64,000 nt of DNA from Sporosarcina aquimarina (lineage in GTDB: Bacteria; Bacillota; Bacilli; Bacillales_A; Planococcaceae): the NCBI RefSeq assembly GCF_019748715.1, contig NZ_JACLBZ010000013.1, forward strand, positions 1-64,000, read 5' to 3'. The number at the start of each line of letters is the position of its first letter. Within the stretch, counting starts at the first letter, position 1. The notes beneath the pieces were generated by a model. It was given only the letters and a program-made list of their open reading frames with translations, was not told the DNA's origin and ran no database searches. The translations under genes were made by a program, and so were the position numbers. Positions 34,825-44,285 of the stretch are shown piece after piece.

Positions 34825-35922
34825 TCAGGTAATTCTTGCGTACAAACATGTATTTTGCAAGTCTTTTCCATTCGCGGAGGGAGCATTTTTACGTAGAATT
34901 CCTTCCAGTTCGAAACCTGCACGCATTGCTACTGCGAGTCCCTTACTGTGCTTCTCATCACAATGAAATTCCACCCGCTCTGCTTGCAATTCATCAAAGG
35001 CAAAAGCTACAATTTCTTTGACCGCTTCCGTCATATAACCTCGCCCCTCAAATTTCGTATCCAGCCAGTACTCCAATTCAAACTTACGAATCCGCCAATC
35101 AATTTGATGTAATCCTGCACAGCCGATAAATTCGCCTGTATCTTTTAAAAACAAGTTGAAACATAAGTTCTTTCTGCTAATAAATTCAGCAACCGTTTGA
35201 CGAACATGCTCCTCTGTTCTCTCAATTGTAAGATCGTGTTGTGCCCATTTTGTCCAGCGCCGCAAAGTCGGTATTGAACGTGAAACAGCACCCCATACAT
35301 CCATTGCGTCATTCAACTCTGGCGCCCGAATCAGTAAGCGTGATGACTCGAACTGTTCTTTGAAATCCGGAATGCTTTTTTCGTAAAAGTCACGATCTTC
35401 CCAATGCACAGGGGTTGTTGTGCCTGCTATATAATCTTCCCGGGTCATCCCATAAGACACTGCGTCATAATAGGTATTCTCTTTAGGGAAAAACCAAGCT
35501 TTCCGCAAATGAGCTTCTTTGACGAAACCCGCACGCTCAAAGGCTTTACGCATCGCCGCATTATCGTGGCGGGTATGTCCTACTATACGATTTTTCTGTT
35601 CAGGCAGCTCGAACACGTACTGCGTCAGCTTCTTCAGCGCACGCGAACCATATCCATAACCTCTGAAACGATCCGCAATTCGCAAGTCAAACAACGGAAC
35701 ATCTTCTTGTAAATCATAGACTTTGACAATACCCACTTTTTCATCTTCATTATTCTCTATCCAGAACGTCTTCACGTCATCGGATGCATAGCCGCCTTCT
35801 TCTATCGACTTTTCCAATAACTCACGCCCGGGCTCGCTAATATCATGATATGGCCAGGAGTTCGTTGTCATAAACTGAATTAGTAAATCTTGTTCCTCTA
35901 TCGTCCATTCTTGTAAGCGCAT
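34825..35922 (-). CDS. Tandem GNAT acetyltransferase (two domains fused)
   Basis: 365 residues with two complete GNAT domains. Domain 1 (about 1-165) carries RFRGYGYGSRAL; domain 2 (about 185-360), of the RimJ/RimL type, carries KFEGRGYMTEAV and ends with a RAGFELEGILRK segment typical of N-terminal-protein or ribosomal-protein acetyltransferases. ATG 35922 has GGAGGAATTTTG. The gene follows a CadC-type metal regulator by 54 nt and may be cotranscribed with it. Substrates unknown. Confidence 0.88.
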   Translation of the reverse strand: MRLQEWTIEEQDLLIQFMTTNSWPYHDISEPGRELLEKSIEEGGYASDDVKTFWIENNEDEKVGIVKVYDLQEDVPLFDLRIADRFRGYGYGSRALKKLTQYVFELPEQKNRIVGHTRHDNAAMRKAFERAGFVKEAHLRKAWFFPKENTYYDAVSYGMTREDYIAGTTTPVHWEDRDFYEKSIPDFKEQFESSRLLIRAPELNDAMDVWGAVSRSIPTLRRWTKWAQHDLTIERTEEHVRQTVAEFISRKNLCFNLFLKDTGEFIGCAGLHQIDWRIRKFELEYWLDTKFEGRGYMTEAVKEIVAFAFDELQAERVEFHCDEKHSKGLAVAMRAGFELEGILRKNAPSANGKDLQNTCLYARIT

Positions 35923-35976
35923 CAAAATTCCTCCATCATGCTCGCTCTTTAGCAAGCATCTCACTGCACAGTTCAA

Positions 35977-36339
35977 TTACATCGTGTGTTGTTCCTCAAT
36001 TGCATGTTCATACGCAATCTTCACCAAGTCAGCAACATGCTTATCTGCTAAAGCATAGTATACCATTTTTCCGCGTCTTTCCGATTTCGCCAATGAATGT
36101 TCACGCAAATACCGCAAGTGATGGGAAGCTGTAGCCGACGAAGATTGAATAACAGCTGCTACATCACAAACACACATTTCAGATTCCAATGTCAGGGAAT
36201 ATGCAATCCTCAGCCGCGTTTCATCGGCTAACGCTTTGAATATTTGTACCATTTCCCCTACATCCGGAAGCTCGTTTTGAATTTTCCGCACAACGTCCTC
36301 GTGTACGATCGTCACGTCACATGAATCTGTATTCGCCAC
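35977..36339 (-). CDS. ArsR/SmtB-family metal-responsive repressor, CadC-like
   Basis: 120 residues, winged helix with the CadC-type metal site: N-terminal Cys7 and CVC at residues 56 and 58 in ESEMCVCDVA, plus recognition helix SSSATASHHLRYLREHSL. CadC senses Cd, Pb and Zn. GTG 36339 follows GGGGTGG. No cadA pump is adjacent; downstream are the fused GNAT gene and upstream, across a gap, the end of the mrp operon. An AGTAAA...TTTACT inverted repeat (near 36393-36410) may be its operator or a weak terminator for mrp. Confidence 0.85.
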   Translation of the reverse strand: MANTDSCDVTIVHEDVVRKIQNELPDVGEMVQIFKALADETRLRIAYSLTLESEMCVCDVAAVIQSSSATASHHLRYLREHSLAKSERRGKMVYYALADKHVADLVKIAYEHAIEEQHTM

Positions 36340-36430
36340 ATTTCCACCCCATTCCATAGACTGTAGATTATGGTCATTATATAGAACATACTAAGTAAAA
36401 TCAATTTACTCAGATAGGAGTTTGATCATC

Positions 36431-36805
36431 CTATCCATTGGTTTTATCCTCATTCACTCCATGGATCTTCTCATACAGTTCATCTTCAGTTGATATGTCT
36501 GCCAATTTAACTTTGGAACGATATGCCGCCCGAATGATCACATGTCCAGCGACTGGTGCTGTCAAAAAAACAAAAGCTATCCCCAGCAATAACCGCACAC
36601 TAATGAAATTTTCAGCGGCAAGGAAGTATACAAAAGCACCCGACAGAGTCAAAAGCACTGCGAGTGTTGAGCTCTTGGTCGCGGCATGCGATCGGGTATA
36701 GACATCCGGCAGCCGGATCAAGCCAAAAACACTGAGGATACTCGCGACAGCTCCGGTCAAAATCAACAATGCACCTGCAAATTCACCCATCTCGCTTACG
36801 CTCAA
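36431..36805 (-). CDS. mrpG: Na+/H+ antiporter subunit MrpG
   Basis: 124 residues, exactly the B. subtilis MrpG length, when started at TTG 36805 (GAGGGGG seven bases upstream, inside the mrpF end). Three membrane helices; conserved RLPDVYTRSHAATKSSTL. Last gene of the mrp operon. Seven Mrp subunits form one membrane complex that exports Na+ in exchange for H+. Confidence 0.94.
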   Translation of the reverse strand: MSVSEMGEFAGALLILTGAVASILSVFGLIRLPDVYTRSHAATKSSTLAVLLTLSGAFVYFLAAENFISVRLLLGIAFVFLTAPVAGHVIIRAAYRSKVKLADISTEDELYEKIHGVNEDKTNG

Positions 36806-37067
36806 CGATTTTCCCCCTCTCAATGAATTTAGAAAATGCGATCGTCCCGATGAACGAAAGAATACCGAGAATCAAAATAGCTTCCAAGAATGCTTTCGTA
36901 TTCATCATGACTGACACGACAGCAATCGTCGCAATCAAGTTCACGCCAATCACATCTAGTGCCACGACCCGGTCCGGCAACGACGGACCTAAAATAATCC
37001 GAATGACCGCCACTAAAATAGTCAGCGCGAATAAAGTGACAGATATTGTCAGCATACCTGTAATCAT
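36783..37067 (-). CDS. mrpF: Na+/H+ antiporter subunit MrpF
   Basis: 94 residues, three membrane helices, with the conserved GPSLPDRVVALDVIGVN. It overlaps mrpE upstream and mrpG downstream by a few bases, so all are translationally linked. Confidence 0.94.
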   Translation of the reverse strand: MITGMLTISVTLFALTILVAVIRIILGPSLPDRVVALDVIGVNLIATIAVVSVMMNTKAFLEAILILGILSFIGTIAFSKFIERGKIVERKRDG

Positions 37068-37546
37068 CGTGTCACCTCCATAATCGCCTTCTCAAAGTTC
37101 TTCAATTGCTTGATGAGACCTTCTCGAGATTCTTCTACGTCCATCGCGTGAATGTACAATTCATTTCCAGAGTGTGAAACCTCCATTACGACGGAACCTG
37201 GCGTCAGCGTGAGCAACATCGACAGCATCGTTACTTCTACATCACTCGTCAAAATCGTTTCATACTTAAAAATCCCCGGTTTAATCCGCAATGTTGGTCG
37301 CAAAATCTGAGAAATGACAACCACACTGGACTGAGTCAATTCCCGAATGAAGATGAGCAGGAGCTTACAAGCTGCGTACACTCTGCGTAAATAAAAATGC
37401 ATGCCGAAAAAACGGCTCATAAAAAAGATGATGCCGATTCCGACTAAAAACCCCATAAAAAACGTTGTGAATTTCAATTCATCTTCATCTATCAGAGTCA
37501 TCCATAAAAATGCGATGAATAAATTCAGCAATAGCTGGACTGGCAT
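37064..37546 (-). CDS. mrpE: Na+/H+ antiporter subunit MrpE
   Basis: 160 residues, two to three membrane helices and a cytosolic C-terminal region containing LLTLTPGSVVMEVS, typical of MrpE. ATG overlap with mrpF (four bases). Confidence 0.93.
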   Translation of the reverse strand: MPVQLLLNLFIAFLWMTLIDEDELKFTTFFMGFLVGIGIIFFMSRFFGMHFYLRRVYAACKLLLIFIRELTQSSVVVISQILRPTLRIKPGIFKYETILTSDVEVTMLSMLLTLTPGSVVMEVSHSGNELYIHAMDVEESREGLIKQLKNFEKAIMEVTR

Positions 37547-37562
37547 GCCGCTCTCCCCCTCT

Positions 37563-39047
37563 CTACTTCAAATCATTATCGAGAACTGCCCGAATATATT
37601 GTTCTGGATTCGCCAATGTATTAGTTGCATCTTGAATATATGGTGAAAGCAATTCCGCTCCGATTCCCATACCAACCACTAACATTGCAAGCAACACAAG
37701 CGGCAGTCCGAGCGCCTTCTTAAACGACACTTGGTCATCTTCACTGATCGTCGTTTCTCCCCAAAAGCTATTTAGGAAAATGCGAAGCAAAGAATACAGA
37801 ACTCCAATACCGGATATGAACGCGACTGCCAACAACAGATAGGAACCTGTTTCAATCGCCCCTAAACCGATATACACCTTTCCAATAAAACCACTTAACG
37901 GCGGAATTCCTGCAACTGCTAACATCGTCAGGAAAAATAGCCAGCCCACCAGCGGATAATTCCGGATCAACCCGCTAATTTCATCGAACTTTGAGCGACC
38001 GGTCAAATGTACCACGGTACCCGCCAGTAAAAATAACAATGCTTTACTAGCCATATCGTGAACCAAATAATAACTGGCACCCTGAAATGCCGTAGTCGTC
38101 GAAATTGCAAGTCCTGTTAATACAAAGCCAACTGAAATGATGACATTATAGGAAACAATTTGTCGAATATCCCCGTAGGCAATGGCACCCAAACAACCAC
38201 CGATCATCGTGACAACCGCTAATACGCCGATCATTTTAAAGACTAATGGATCGTGAATGAAAATTAGCGTAAACATCCGATATAACGCATAAATCCCAAC
38301 CTTCGTAAGCAGAGCACCAAACAATGCAGCGACTGCTGTAGGAGGTGCAGCATACGACCCGGGGAGCCAGAAGTATAGGAGCAGTCCAGCTTTCAAACTG
38401 AATACTATTAAGAACACGATACTGATCAAAGTAAGCAATGGTCCTTGACCAGCTTCTGCGACACGAACCGCGATATGCGCCATATTCAAAGTACCGACCG
38501 TGCCATACAGATATGCAATGCCCAGCAAGAAGAACCAAGATGCCAGCACATTGATCAGCACATAAGTAATACCTTCCTTCAGTTGCATCTTGCGTCCGCC
38601 TAAGGTAAGAAGAACATATGATGCCAGCAGCATGACTTCAAAACAGACAAATAGATTAAACAAATCACCCGTCAGAAAAGATCCGTTAACACCCGCCACT
38701 AAAAATAGAAAGAATGGATAAAAAAACATCTTTTCCGTTTCTATACCTGTCGTCACGAATGCATAGAGCAATATTATGCTCGATACAACACAAGCTGCCA
38801 AAACAAGTAACATCGCAAATGAATCACCTACAAATAATATGCCATGTGGCGGTAACCAATCCCCAAAATCCAATCGCATAATACCTGTACGGCGGATATA
38901 TTCCAAACAATAAGCCGCAACACCGGCTGACAGCACCATCGTCAATAGGCTCAGCACACGCTGAACCCTAATATACGGCCTGAAAAGCACTAGGATTACA
39001 CCCATCAATACAGGCAGAATCATAGGCAACACTAGTAAATTATTCAT
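37563..39047 (-). CDS. mrpD: Na+/H+ antiporter subunit MrpD
   Basis: 494 residues, about fourteen membrane helices; NuoM/NuoN-like proton-conducting subunit related to complex I. Key features: FEVMLLASYVLL (helix with Glu) and LKAGLLLYFWLPGSYAAPPTAVAALFGA with the conserved Lys. Overlaps mrpC by 8 nt. Confidence 0.95.
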   Translation of the reverse strand: MNNLLVLPMILPVLMGVILVLFRPYIRVQRVLSLLTMVLSAGVAAYCLEYIRRTGIMRLDFGDWLPPHGILFVGDSFAMLLVLAACVVSSIILLYAFVTTGIETEKMFFYPFFLFLVAGVNGSFLTGDLFNLFVCFEVMLLASYVLLTLGGRKMQLKEGITYVLINVLASWFFLLGIAYLYGTVGTLNMAHIAVRVAEAGQGPLLTLISIVFLIVFSLKAGLLLYFWLPGSYAAPPTAVAALFGALLTKVGIYALYRMFTLIFIHDPLVFKMIGVLAVVTMIGGCLGAIAYGDIRQIVSYNVIISVGFVLTGLAISTTTAFQGASYYLVHDMASKALLFLLAGTVVHLTGRSKFDEISGLIRNYPLVGWLFFLTMLAVAGIPPLSGFIGKVYIGLGAIETGSYLLLAVAFISGIGVLYSLLRIFLNSFWGETTISEDDQVSFKKALGLPLVLLAMLVVGMGIGAELLSPYIQDATNTLANPEQYIRAVLDNDLK

Positions 39048-39372
39048 CTTGGTGCCCTCGCAATTCAGGTCCTCGACCAGATTCCTGATAGACGCGGTAT
39101 GCCAGCACTAATAAAAATGCCGTCACAGCGAAGCTAATGACAATCGCCGTTAAAATCAAAGCTTGCGGCAAAGCATCCGTATATTCTGCTGCTGTTTCAT
39201 GAAGCAACGGCACATCCCCTTTCTTCAAACCGCCCATCGTTAGTAATAATAAATGAATGGCATGAGAAAGAATCGCCGTACCTAAAATAACTCGCAACAT
39301 TTCTTTCGATAGAAGCAAATAAACACCGACCATCACCAACACACCAACCAGAAGGGTAATTAATGTTTCCAT
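39040..39372 (-). CDS. mrpC: Na+/H+ antiporter subunit MrpC
   Basis: 110 residues, three membrane helices, NuoK-like. Conserved ILSHAIHLLLLTMGG and DALPQALILTAIVISFAVTA. It overlaps mrpB by one base and mrpD by 8 nt. Confidence 0.95.
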   Translation of the reverse strand: METLITLLVGVLVMVGVYLLLSKEMLRVILGTAILSHAIHLLLLTMGGLKKGDVPLLHETAAEYTDALPQALILTAIVISFAVTAFLLVLAYRVYQESGRGPELRGHQDE

Positions 39373-39782
39373 TACTCCACATCCTCACTGATTCCCAAAA
39401 TAATCGTTACTACCACTCCAAGTACCGTCAGTGCGACGCCCGCTTCGAAAATTGTCATAGTTCCAAGTTCCGTCTCTCCGAAAACCGGTAGATCGAATTC
39501 TCTTGTCGACTGCGATAAAAAAGGAACACCAAACAATAAAGATAAAACGCCTGTCCCTACTGCCAATAAAACACCTAACGCAGCCACCCGCTTAAAATCG
39601 AATGGCGTGCCTCGGTGAACCGTCTCAATATCATATACAAGATAAAGCAAGACGAACGCAGAAGAGAGCACCAAACCGCCGATGAAGCCGCCACCTGGAT
39701 TGTTGTGGCCAGATATAAACAGCTCCACGCCAAATGTTAAAATAATGAAGAATACAATTTTCGTTACGGTCTGCAGGATCAC
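39372..39782 (-). CDS. mrpB: Na+/H+ antiporter subunit MrpB
   Basis: 136 residues, four membrane helices, with GHNNPGGGFIGGLVLSSAFVL, the signature of the MnhB domain. One base separates it from mrpA. Confidence 0.95.
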   Translation of the reverse strand: MILQTVTKIVFFIILTFGVELFISGHNNPGGGFIGGLVLSSAFVLLYLVYDIETVHRGTPFDFKRVAALGVLLAVGTGVLSLLFGVPFLSQSTREFDLPVFGETELGTMTIFEAGVALTVLGVVVTIILGISEDVE

Positions 39783-39783
39783 A

Positions 39784-42198
39784 TCATTTTTCTTCAGGAC
39801 GATCCACTCCCTTCTTGCGCCGCAGCTTCACTAACGAGAACACACCAAGTCCGGCGATAAACAGCACCAACACTTCCAGCATCGTATCAAACGCCCGGAA
39901 ATCACCGAGGATGGTATTAACTACGTTCAGCCCTCCCGCAATGCGCGAAGCTGTTTCATAATAAATCGAGATAGTTGGATACAACGAATGACCTTGGACC
40001 AACAAAGCCACTACAGTGACAATGACTCCCGAAGCCGCTGCAATCAGCCCATTGCGCCATCTCATGGATACCGCTCTATGTTCCGCTCTCCACTCAGGTA
40101 AAAAGTAAAAGCACAGTAAGAACAACACAGTCGTAACTGTCTCCACAATAATTTGTGTCAAAGCCAAATCAGGTGCGCGGAATACGACAAATAAAATCGC
40201 TATGGAATACCCAAGCACACCGTTTAGAATTATGGCTGTAATTCGGGAGCGCGCAAACAAAACCGCCACGCTCGAACACATCATCACAAAAACGATGACG
40301 CCTTCATTCATTTCTATAGGTGCATCGTTTGAAAAATCAAAGACAAATTGCTGGAAACCAGCTAATCCGATTCCGATAAACGCAATGAAAATCAGCATGA
40401 TATATGCGACATAATCACGCACAGAACCCGTCATATAGCCTCTCGTAACACGTGTCGCCACTCGTTCCATCCGTAAGAGTGTCCCATTATAGAAACGATC
40501 CAACGTCCATTGCAGAACTCCTAATCGATAGACGCCTTTCCAGTAACGTAAATAACGATAGAGCAAGGTTCCCGCTATGATTACACCAAGCGTCATAAAG
40601 ACCGGAGCCTTCCATCCATGCCAAACATGGATCTCAGGAACCAAGCCTTCCATATTCCCAAGATGCGGATACACCGCAAGCATGGCAGGTCCCAAAATAT
40701 ACGTCCCCAAAATATTCGGAAAGAAGAAAATCAAAAGTACTAAACTGCCTAGCACAATTGGCGCCACCAACATTTGGATGGGTGCTTCATGAGCAGGGCG
40801 CTGGCCGGGGAACGGTTCTGGCACCTTTCCCAAAAAGGACTGAAACACAATAACCATACAATAGATGAAAGTAAAGACACTGCCGACCCATGCAACGATG
40901 GGAAAGAGCAGAGCAAGTGAATCCATCGTCAATAAGTTGGCATTTTTCAGTGACAGCATGGCCTCAAAAAATAGCTCTTTACTTAAGAAACCATTGAAAG
41001 GAGGCAATCCTGCCATGGAAAAACTCCCGATCAACGCAATCGTAAACGTGATCGGCATAATTGTCGCCAAACCACCCAACCGTCTAATATTACGCGTCCC
41101 AAGCTGATGGTCTAAAATTCCGACAACCATGAACAGCGATCCCTTAAAGGTCGAGTGATTGACCAAATGAAATAATGCAGCAAATGTAGCCGCTGTAAAT
41201 AGCGCCACGTGCGAGCTTTCTGAAGAAGCAAATGCAAGTGAGCCAACGCCGAGCAGGCTCATGATCATACCGAGCTGACTCACCGTTGAAAAGGCCAATA
41301 ACGCCTTCAAATCGGTCTGTTTCACAGCATTGACAGACCCCCATAGCATCGTCAACAGACCCACACATGAAACGATATAGAACCACACCGCATGACCCGC
41401 AAATACAGGTGTAAAGCGTGCAACGAGATAAATACCGGCTTTCACCATCGTGGCAGAATGCAAATACGCACTGACCGGAGTTGGTGCCTCCATGGCATCA
41501 GGCAGCCAAATATGGAAAGGAAACTGCGCGGATTTTGTAAACGCACCCAACAATACGAGCAGCATGGCAGGGATGAAAAGAGAATCTGCAGCGATGATAT
41601 CGCGCATTCCGATCAATTCACGTAAACTAAATGTTCCGGTCATCGTGTATAGCATTAAAAACCCTGCCAGCATGAAAATACCGCCAGTCACGGTGATCAA
41701 CATCGACTTTTTAGCACCATATCTTGATTGCTTACGGTGGAACCAGAATGCAATCAGCAAGAAAGAGGAAATACTTGTTAATTCCCAAAAAACATACAGA
41801 ACGATCAGATTATCAGACAAAACTACTCCGAGCATCGCACCCATGAACAGTAGTAAATATGTATAAAAGCGGCCAATCGCTTCTCGTTCAGAAAGATAAA
41901 ATATTGAATAGAAAACGACTAGACTACCAATCCCTGTAATCAACAAGGCAAAAATCATACTTAGCCCATCTAAATACGTCAAAAAATAGACATCCGCCGA
42001 AGGTATCCAAGGAAGGGAATATGTATAAGTTGCGCCATGTGAAAGCGAGGGAACTAAACGAAGAAGAAGTATGAATAATAGCAAGGGAACAATGATTACA
42101 AACCAACCGATTTTCCTACCGGTTAAAAATTTATGTACGAATGGCACCAAACATGCCGCGATAAATGGAATAAAAATTGCCAGCAAGACGGTAATCAA
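39784..42198 (-). CDS. mrpA: Na+/H+ antiporter subunit MrpA
   Basis: 804 residues, the largest Mrp subunit: a NuoL-like N-terminal two thirds (FWELTSISSFLLIAFW, FPFHIWLPDAMEAPTPVSAYLHSATMVKAGIYL) and a C-terminal MrpA-specific part related to MbhD/MbhE (EGVIVFVMM... through FRAPDLALTQIIVETV). It starts at TTG 42198 with GGAGGTGTAAGG. First gene of mrpABCDEFG, giving sodium, alkali and cholate tolerance. The upstream 250 bp contain imperfect palindromes (for example around 42265-42286) but no clean promoter. Confidence 0.96.
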   Translation of the reverse strand: MITVLLAIFIPFIAACLVPFVHKFLTGRKIGWFVIIVPLLLFILLLRLVPSLSHGATYTYSLPWIPSADVYFLTYLDGLSMIFALLITGIGSLVVFYSIFYLSEREAIGRFYTYLLLFMGAMLGVVLSDNLIVLYVFWELTSISSFLLIAFWFHRKQSRYGAKKSMLITVTGGIFMLAGFLMLYTMTGTFSLRELIGMRDIIAADSLFIPAMLLVLLGAFTKSAQFPFHIWLPDAMEAPTPVSAYLHSATMVKAGIYLVARFTPVFAGHAVWFYIVSCVGLLTMLWGSVNAVKQTDLKALLAFSTVSQLGMIMSLLGVGSLAFASSESSHVALFTAATFAALFHLVNHSTFKGSLFMVVGILDHQLGTRNIRRLGGLATIMPITFTIALIGSFSMAGLPPFNGFLSKELFFEAMLSLKNANLLTMDSLALLFPIVAWVGSVFTFIYCMVIVFQSFLGKVPEPFPGQRPAHEAPIQMLVAPIVLGSLVLLIFFFPNILGTYILGPAMLAVYPHLGNMEGLVPEIHVWHGWKAPVFMTLGVIIAGTLLYRYLRYWKGVYRLGVLQWTLDRFYNGTLLRMERVATRVTRGYMTGSVRDYVAYIMLIFIAFIGIGLAGFQQFVFDFSNDAPIEMNEGVIVFVMMCSSVAVLFARSRITAIILNGVLGYSIAILFVVFRAPDLALTQIIVETVTTVLFLLCFYFLPEWRAEHRAVSMRWRNGLIAAASGVIVTVVALLVQGHSLYPTISIYYETASRIAGGLNVVNTILGDFRAFDTMLEVLVLFIAGLGVFSLVKLRRKKGVDRPEEK

Positions 42199-42458
42199 CC
42201 TTACACCTCCTAAAAAATTCTAACGTAAACATCGACTAACCACCCAACTCCTCTTGACTGAACCCCATACGTTATGCATAATGGGACTCTAAGCAAAGAG
42301 TATATTGTCTACTCGAAAGTATACACTACTTTACAGGAATTCGCATAGAAAACGCAGTTGAAATGTTGTATGGTTGCTGAAGTATGCAACCAAATAGATA
42401 GGATGTATACAGTGGTAAACTAATTATTTTATCGAATATGAAGAGGTGAAGAGTCATT

Positions 42459-43133
42459 ATGGGCAAAATGAAAAGCCGTATGGACGAGAGTATTCTCGTT
42501 TGTGTGTACTACGGTCCAAATGGTGAACGTCTCATTAAAAGAGGATATAAAATCGCAGCAATCATGGATTGTCCGCTGTACATCTTAACCGTCGATCCTG
42601 CACCACTGGATGACTTTGATGCGGAGAAATCGGAGTACATCGAACGCTGGCAAGAACTTGCTGAAGAGCTAGACGTGGAAGCGTTCATTATCCGAGACGA
42701 TGAAACGCGACCCGCAGCCAAGGTCATTAAAGAAGTCGCACACCAATACGGCATCACACAAATCATCATCGGGCAAACAGCGCAAAGCCGTTGGGAAGAA
42801 ATTACGAAAGGCTCCTTCATGAACGTACTGCTAAGAGAGATCCCATTCGTTGACTTCCATGTAGTCTCTGTAGATCGGGCGATCAAACATGAGGAGGAAG
42901 GGTCTTTTGAAAAAGGCGTGCGTGCCTACCTTGTTCAAGACGGTGATGGTTATCGCATTAATTTCACACTCTCCAAACGTGCACAATACGAAGGTATCTT
43001 CTTCAAAGAAATTGGAACAGATTTTAATAACGGCATTTTTAAATTCATGCAAAACAATAAAATTTGCCAAGTTCAAATTGAAGAGGACCAAGTGCTGGAA
43101 ACGAGCAAGATTCAATGCAAAGTCTATGATTAA
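42459..43133 (+). CDS. Universal stress (UspA/KdpD-type) protein
   Basis: 224 residues. The first 145 form a Usp alpha/beta domain like the one in the KdpD sensor kinase (ILVCVYYGPNGERLIKRGYKIA; IIGQTAQSRWEEITKGSFMNVLLREI, the ATP-loop-like region). The last 75 residues are an added domain of unknown type. No kinase domain follows. Divergent from mrpA across 260 bp, so it may report on ion balance together with the antiporter; that link is inference. GAAGAGGTGAAGAGTCATT precedes the ATG. Confidence 0.78.
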   Translation: MGKMKSRMDESILVCVYYGPNGERLIKRGYKIAAIMDCPLYILTVDPAPLDDFDAEKSEYIERWQELAEELDVEAFIIRDDETRPAAKVIKEVAHQYGITQIIIGQTAQSRWEEITKGSFMNVLLREIPFVDFHVVSVDRAIKHEEEGSFEKGVRAYLVQDGDGYRINFTLSKRAQYEGIFFKEIGTDFNNGIFKFMQNNKICQVQIEEDQVLETSKIQCKVYD

Positions 43134-43160
43134 TACTGACATCTGTGCATATCATTTTGA

Positions 43161-43199
43161 AAAAAAAGCAGCATCCCGACTTTCGGGATGCTGCTTCTT
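43161..43199. terminator. Bidirectional terminator between usp and murB
   Basis: A8 tract, GCAGCATCCCGA, CTTT turn, TCGGGATGCTGC and TTCTT. Perfect stem between convergent genes. Confidence 0.9.
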
Positions 43200-43200
43200 A

Positions 43201-44121
43201 TCATTCAGAGAGCTCTTCTCCTACTATTTTCACTTCCATCTCCAGATCGATTCCAAATTTCTTTTTGACTTCTGCTCTCACCATTTCAATCGTCTGGATA
43301 TAATCTGTTGCAGTTGCGTCTTTTTTATTAACGATAAACCCGGCATGTTTCGTAGAAACTTCTGCTCCGCCAAATCCTTTGCCTTGCAGCCCACTATCTT
43401 GAATCAATTTTCCTGCAAAATAGCCTGGCGGTCGCTTGAAAACACTGCCCGCCGAAGGATATTCAAGAGGCTGCTTAGATTCGCGCTGAAACGTAAGGTC
43501 TGCCACAGCCGCATCGATATCACATTGTACGCCAGGCGTCAATTGGAATTCAGCAGATAGTACATAGTAGCCTTTCGTTGTAATAATGCTTTTTCGATAA
43601 CCAAGTTCCAGCTCTTCTTTGGATAGAATGAAGATCTTCCCCGTATCATCCATCAATGTAGCTTGTGTAATAATATCCTTGATCTCACCGCCGTATGCCC
43701 CGGCATTCATTGCCATTGCTCCGCCGATCGATCCTGGAATCCCACAAGCAAACTCCAAACCAGTCAAGCAAGCTTTTGCCGCTGCCTTGGATGCATCGAT
43801 GATATGTGCCCCCGCTTCCGCGATTAGCGTACTTTCCTTAATCTGAATTTCATTAAGATTGGCCATGTACAGGACAATCCCACGAACACCGCCATCCCGT
43901 ACAACCATATTCGATCCGTTACCCAATAATAAAATCGGAATGTTTTGTTCATATGCGTAGGTTACAACTGCTTGCACTTCTTCTATAGTTCCAGGTGCTA
44001 CGACAACATCTGCTTTTCCACCTAGACGCGTTTTCGTGTATTTGTTTAGCGGTTCATCAAGCAATACCCAACCGTTCTTTATTTTCATTTGAAGGTCTTC
44101 AAACCAGCGATGTTTTGACAT
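43201..44121 (-). CDS. murB: UDP-N-acetylenolpyruvoylglucosamine reductase
   Basis: 306 residues, FAD-dependent reductase that completes UDP-MurNAc. FAD-binding type-4 domain with LLGNGSNMVV and CGIPGSIGGAMAMNAGAYGGE; the C-terminal GSVFKRPPGYFAGKLI contains the catalytic serine region of type IIa MurB. AAAGGACTGGATGTGA precedes ATG 44121. Single gene, divergent from yceI. Confidence 0.95.
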   Translation of the reverse strand: MSKHRWFEDLQMKIKNGWVLLDEPLNKYTKTRLGGKADVVVAPGTIEEVQAVVTYAYEQNIPILLLGNGSNMVVRDGGVRGIVLYMANLNEIQIKESTLIAEAGAHIIDASKAAAKACLTGLEFACGIPGSIGGAMAMNAGAYGGEIKDIITQATLMDDTGKIFILSKEELELGYRKSIITTKGYYVLSAEFQLTPGVQCDIDAAVADLTFQRESKQPLEYPSAGSVFKRPPGYFAGKLIQDSGLQGKGFGGAEVSTKHAGFIVNKKDATATDYIQTIEMVRAEVKKKFGIDLEMEVKIVGEELSE

Positions 44122-44182
44122 TCACATCCAGTCCTTTCACTTTACCTGTCTCCAAACAAGGAAACATTCTTATCACTCTATT

Positions 44183-44251
44183 AGTATGCTTCCAATCGGT
44201 CTTTTTGACAAGGTTTTTCATTTTGACTTTTATAGGCTTTTCCTTTACAGT
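44183..44251. promoter_or_regulatory. Overlapping divergent promoters of murB and yceI
   Basis: Minus strand (murB): TTGTCA (44206-44211), 17 nt, CATACT (44183-44188). Plus strand (yceI): TTGACT (44223-44228), 17 nt, TACAGT (44246-44251), with a second option TTGACA (44205-44210), 18 nt, TTTATA (44229-44234). The second plus-strand -35 box shares its bases with the murB -35 box, so the two may compete. Confidence 0.6.
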
Positions 44252-44285
44252 TTACATAACTAAAGACCCACAAGGAGGAGAGTAA

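Noticed and set aside
36388..36415. Terminator of the mrp operon (AGTAAA...TTTACT)
   Set aside because: Six AT-rich pairs and no T run; more likely an operator of the CadC-type regulator or nothing.
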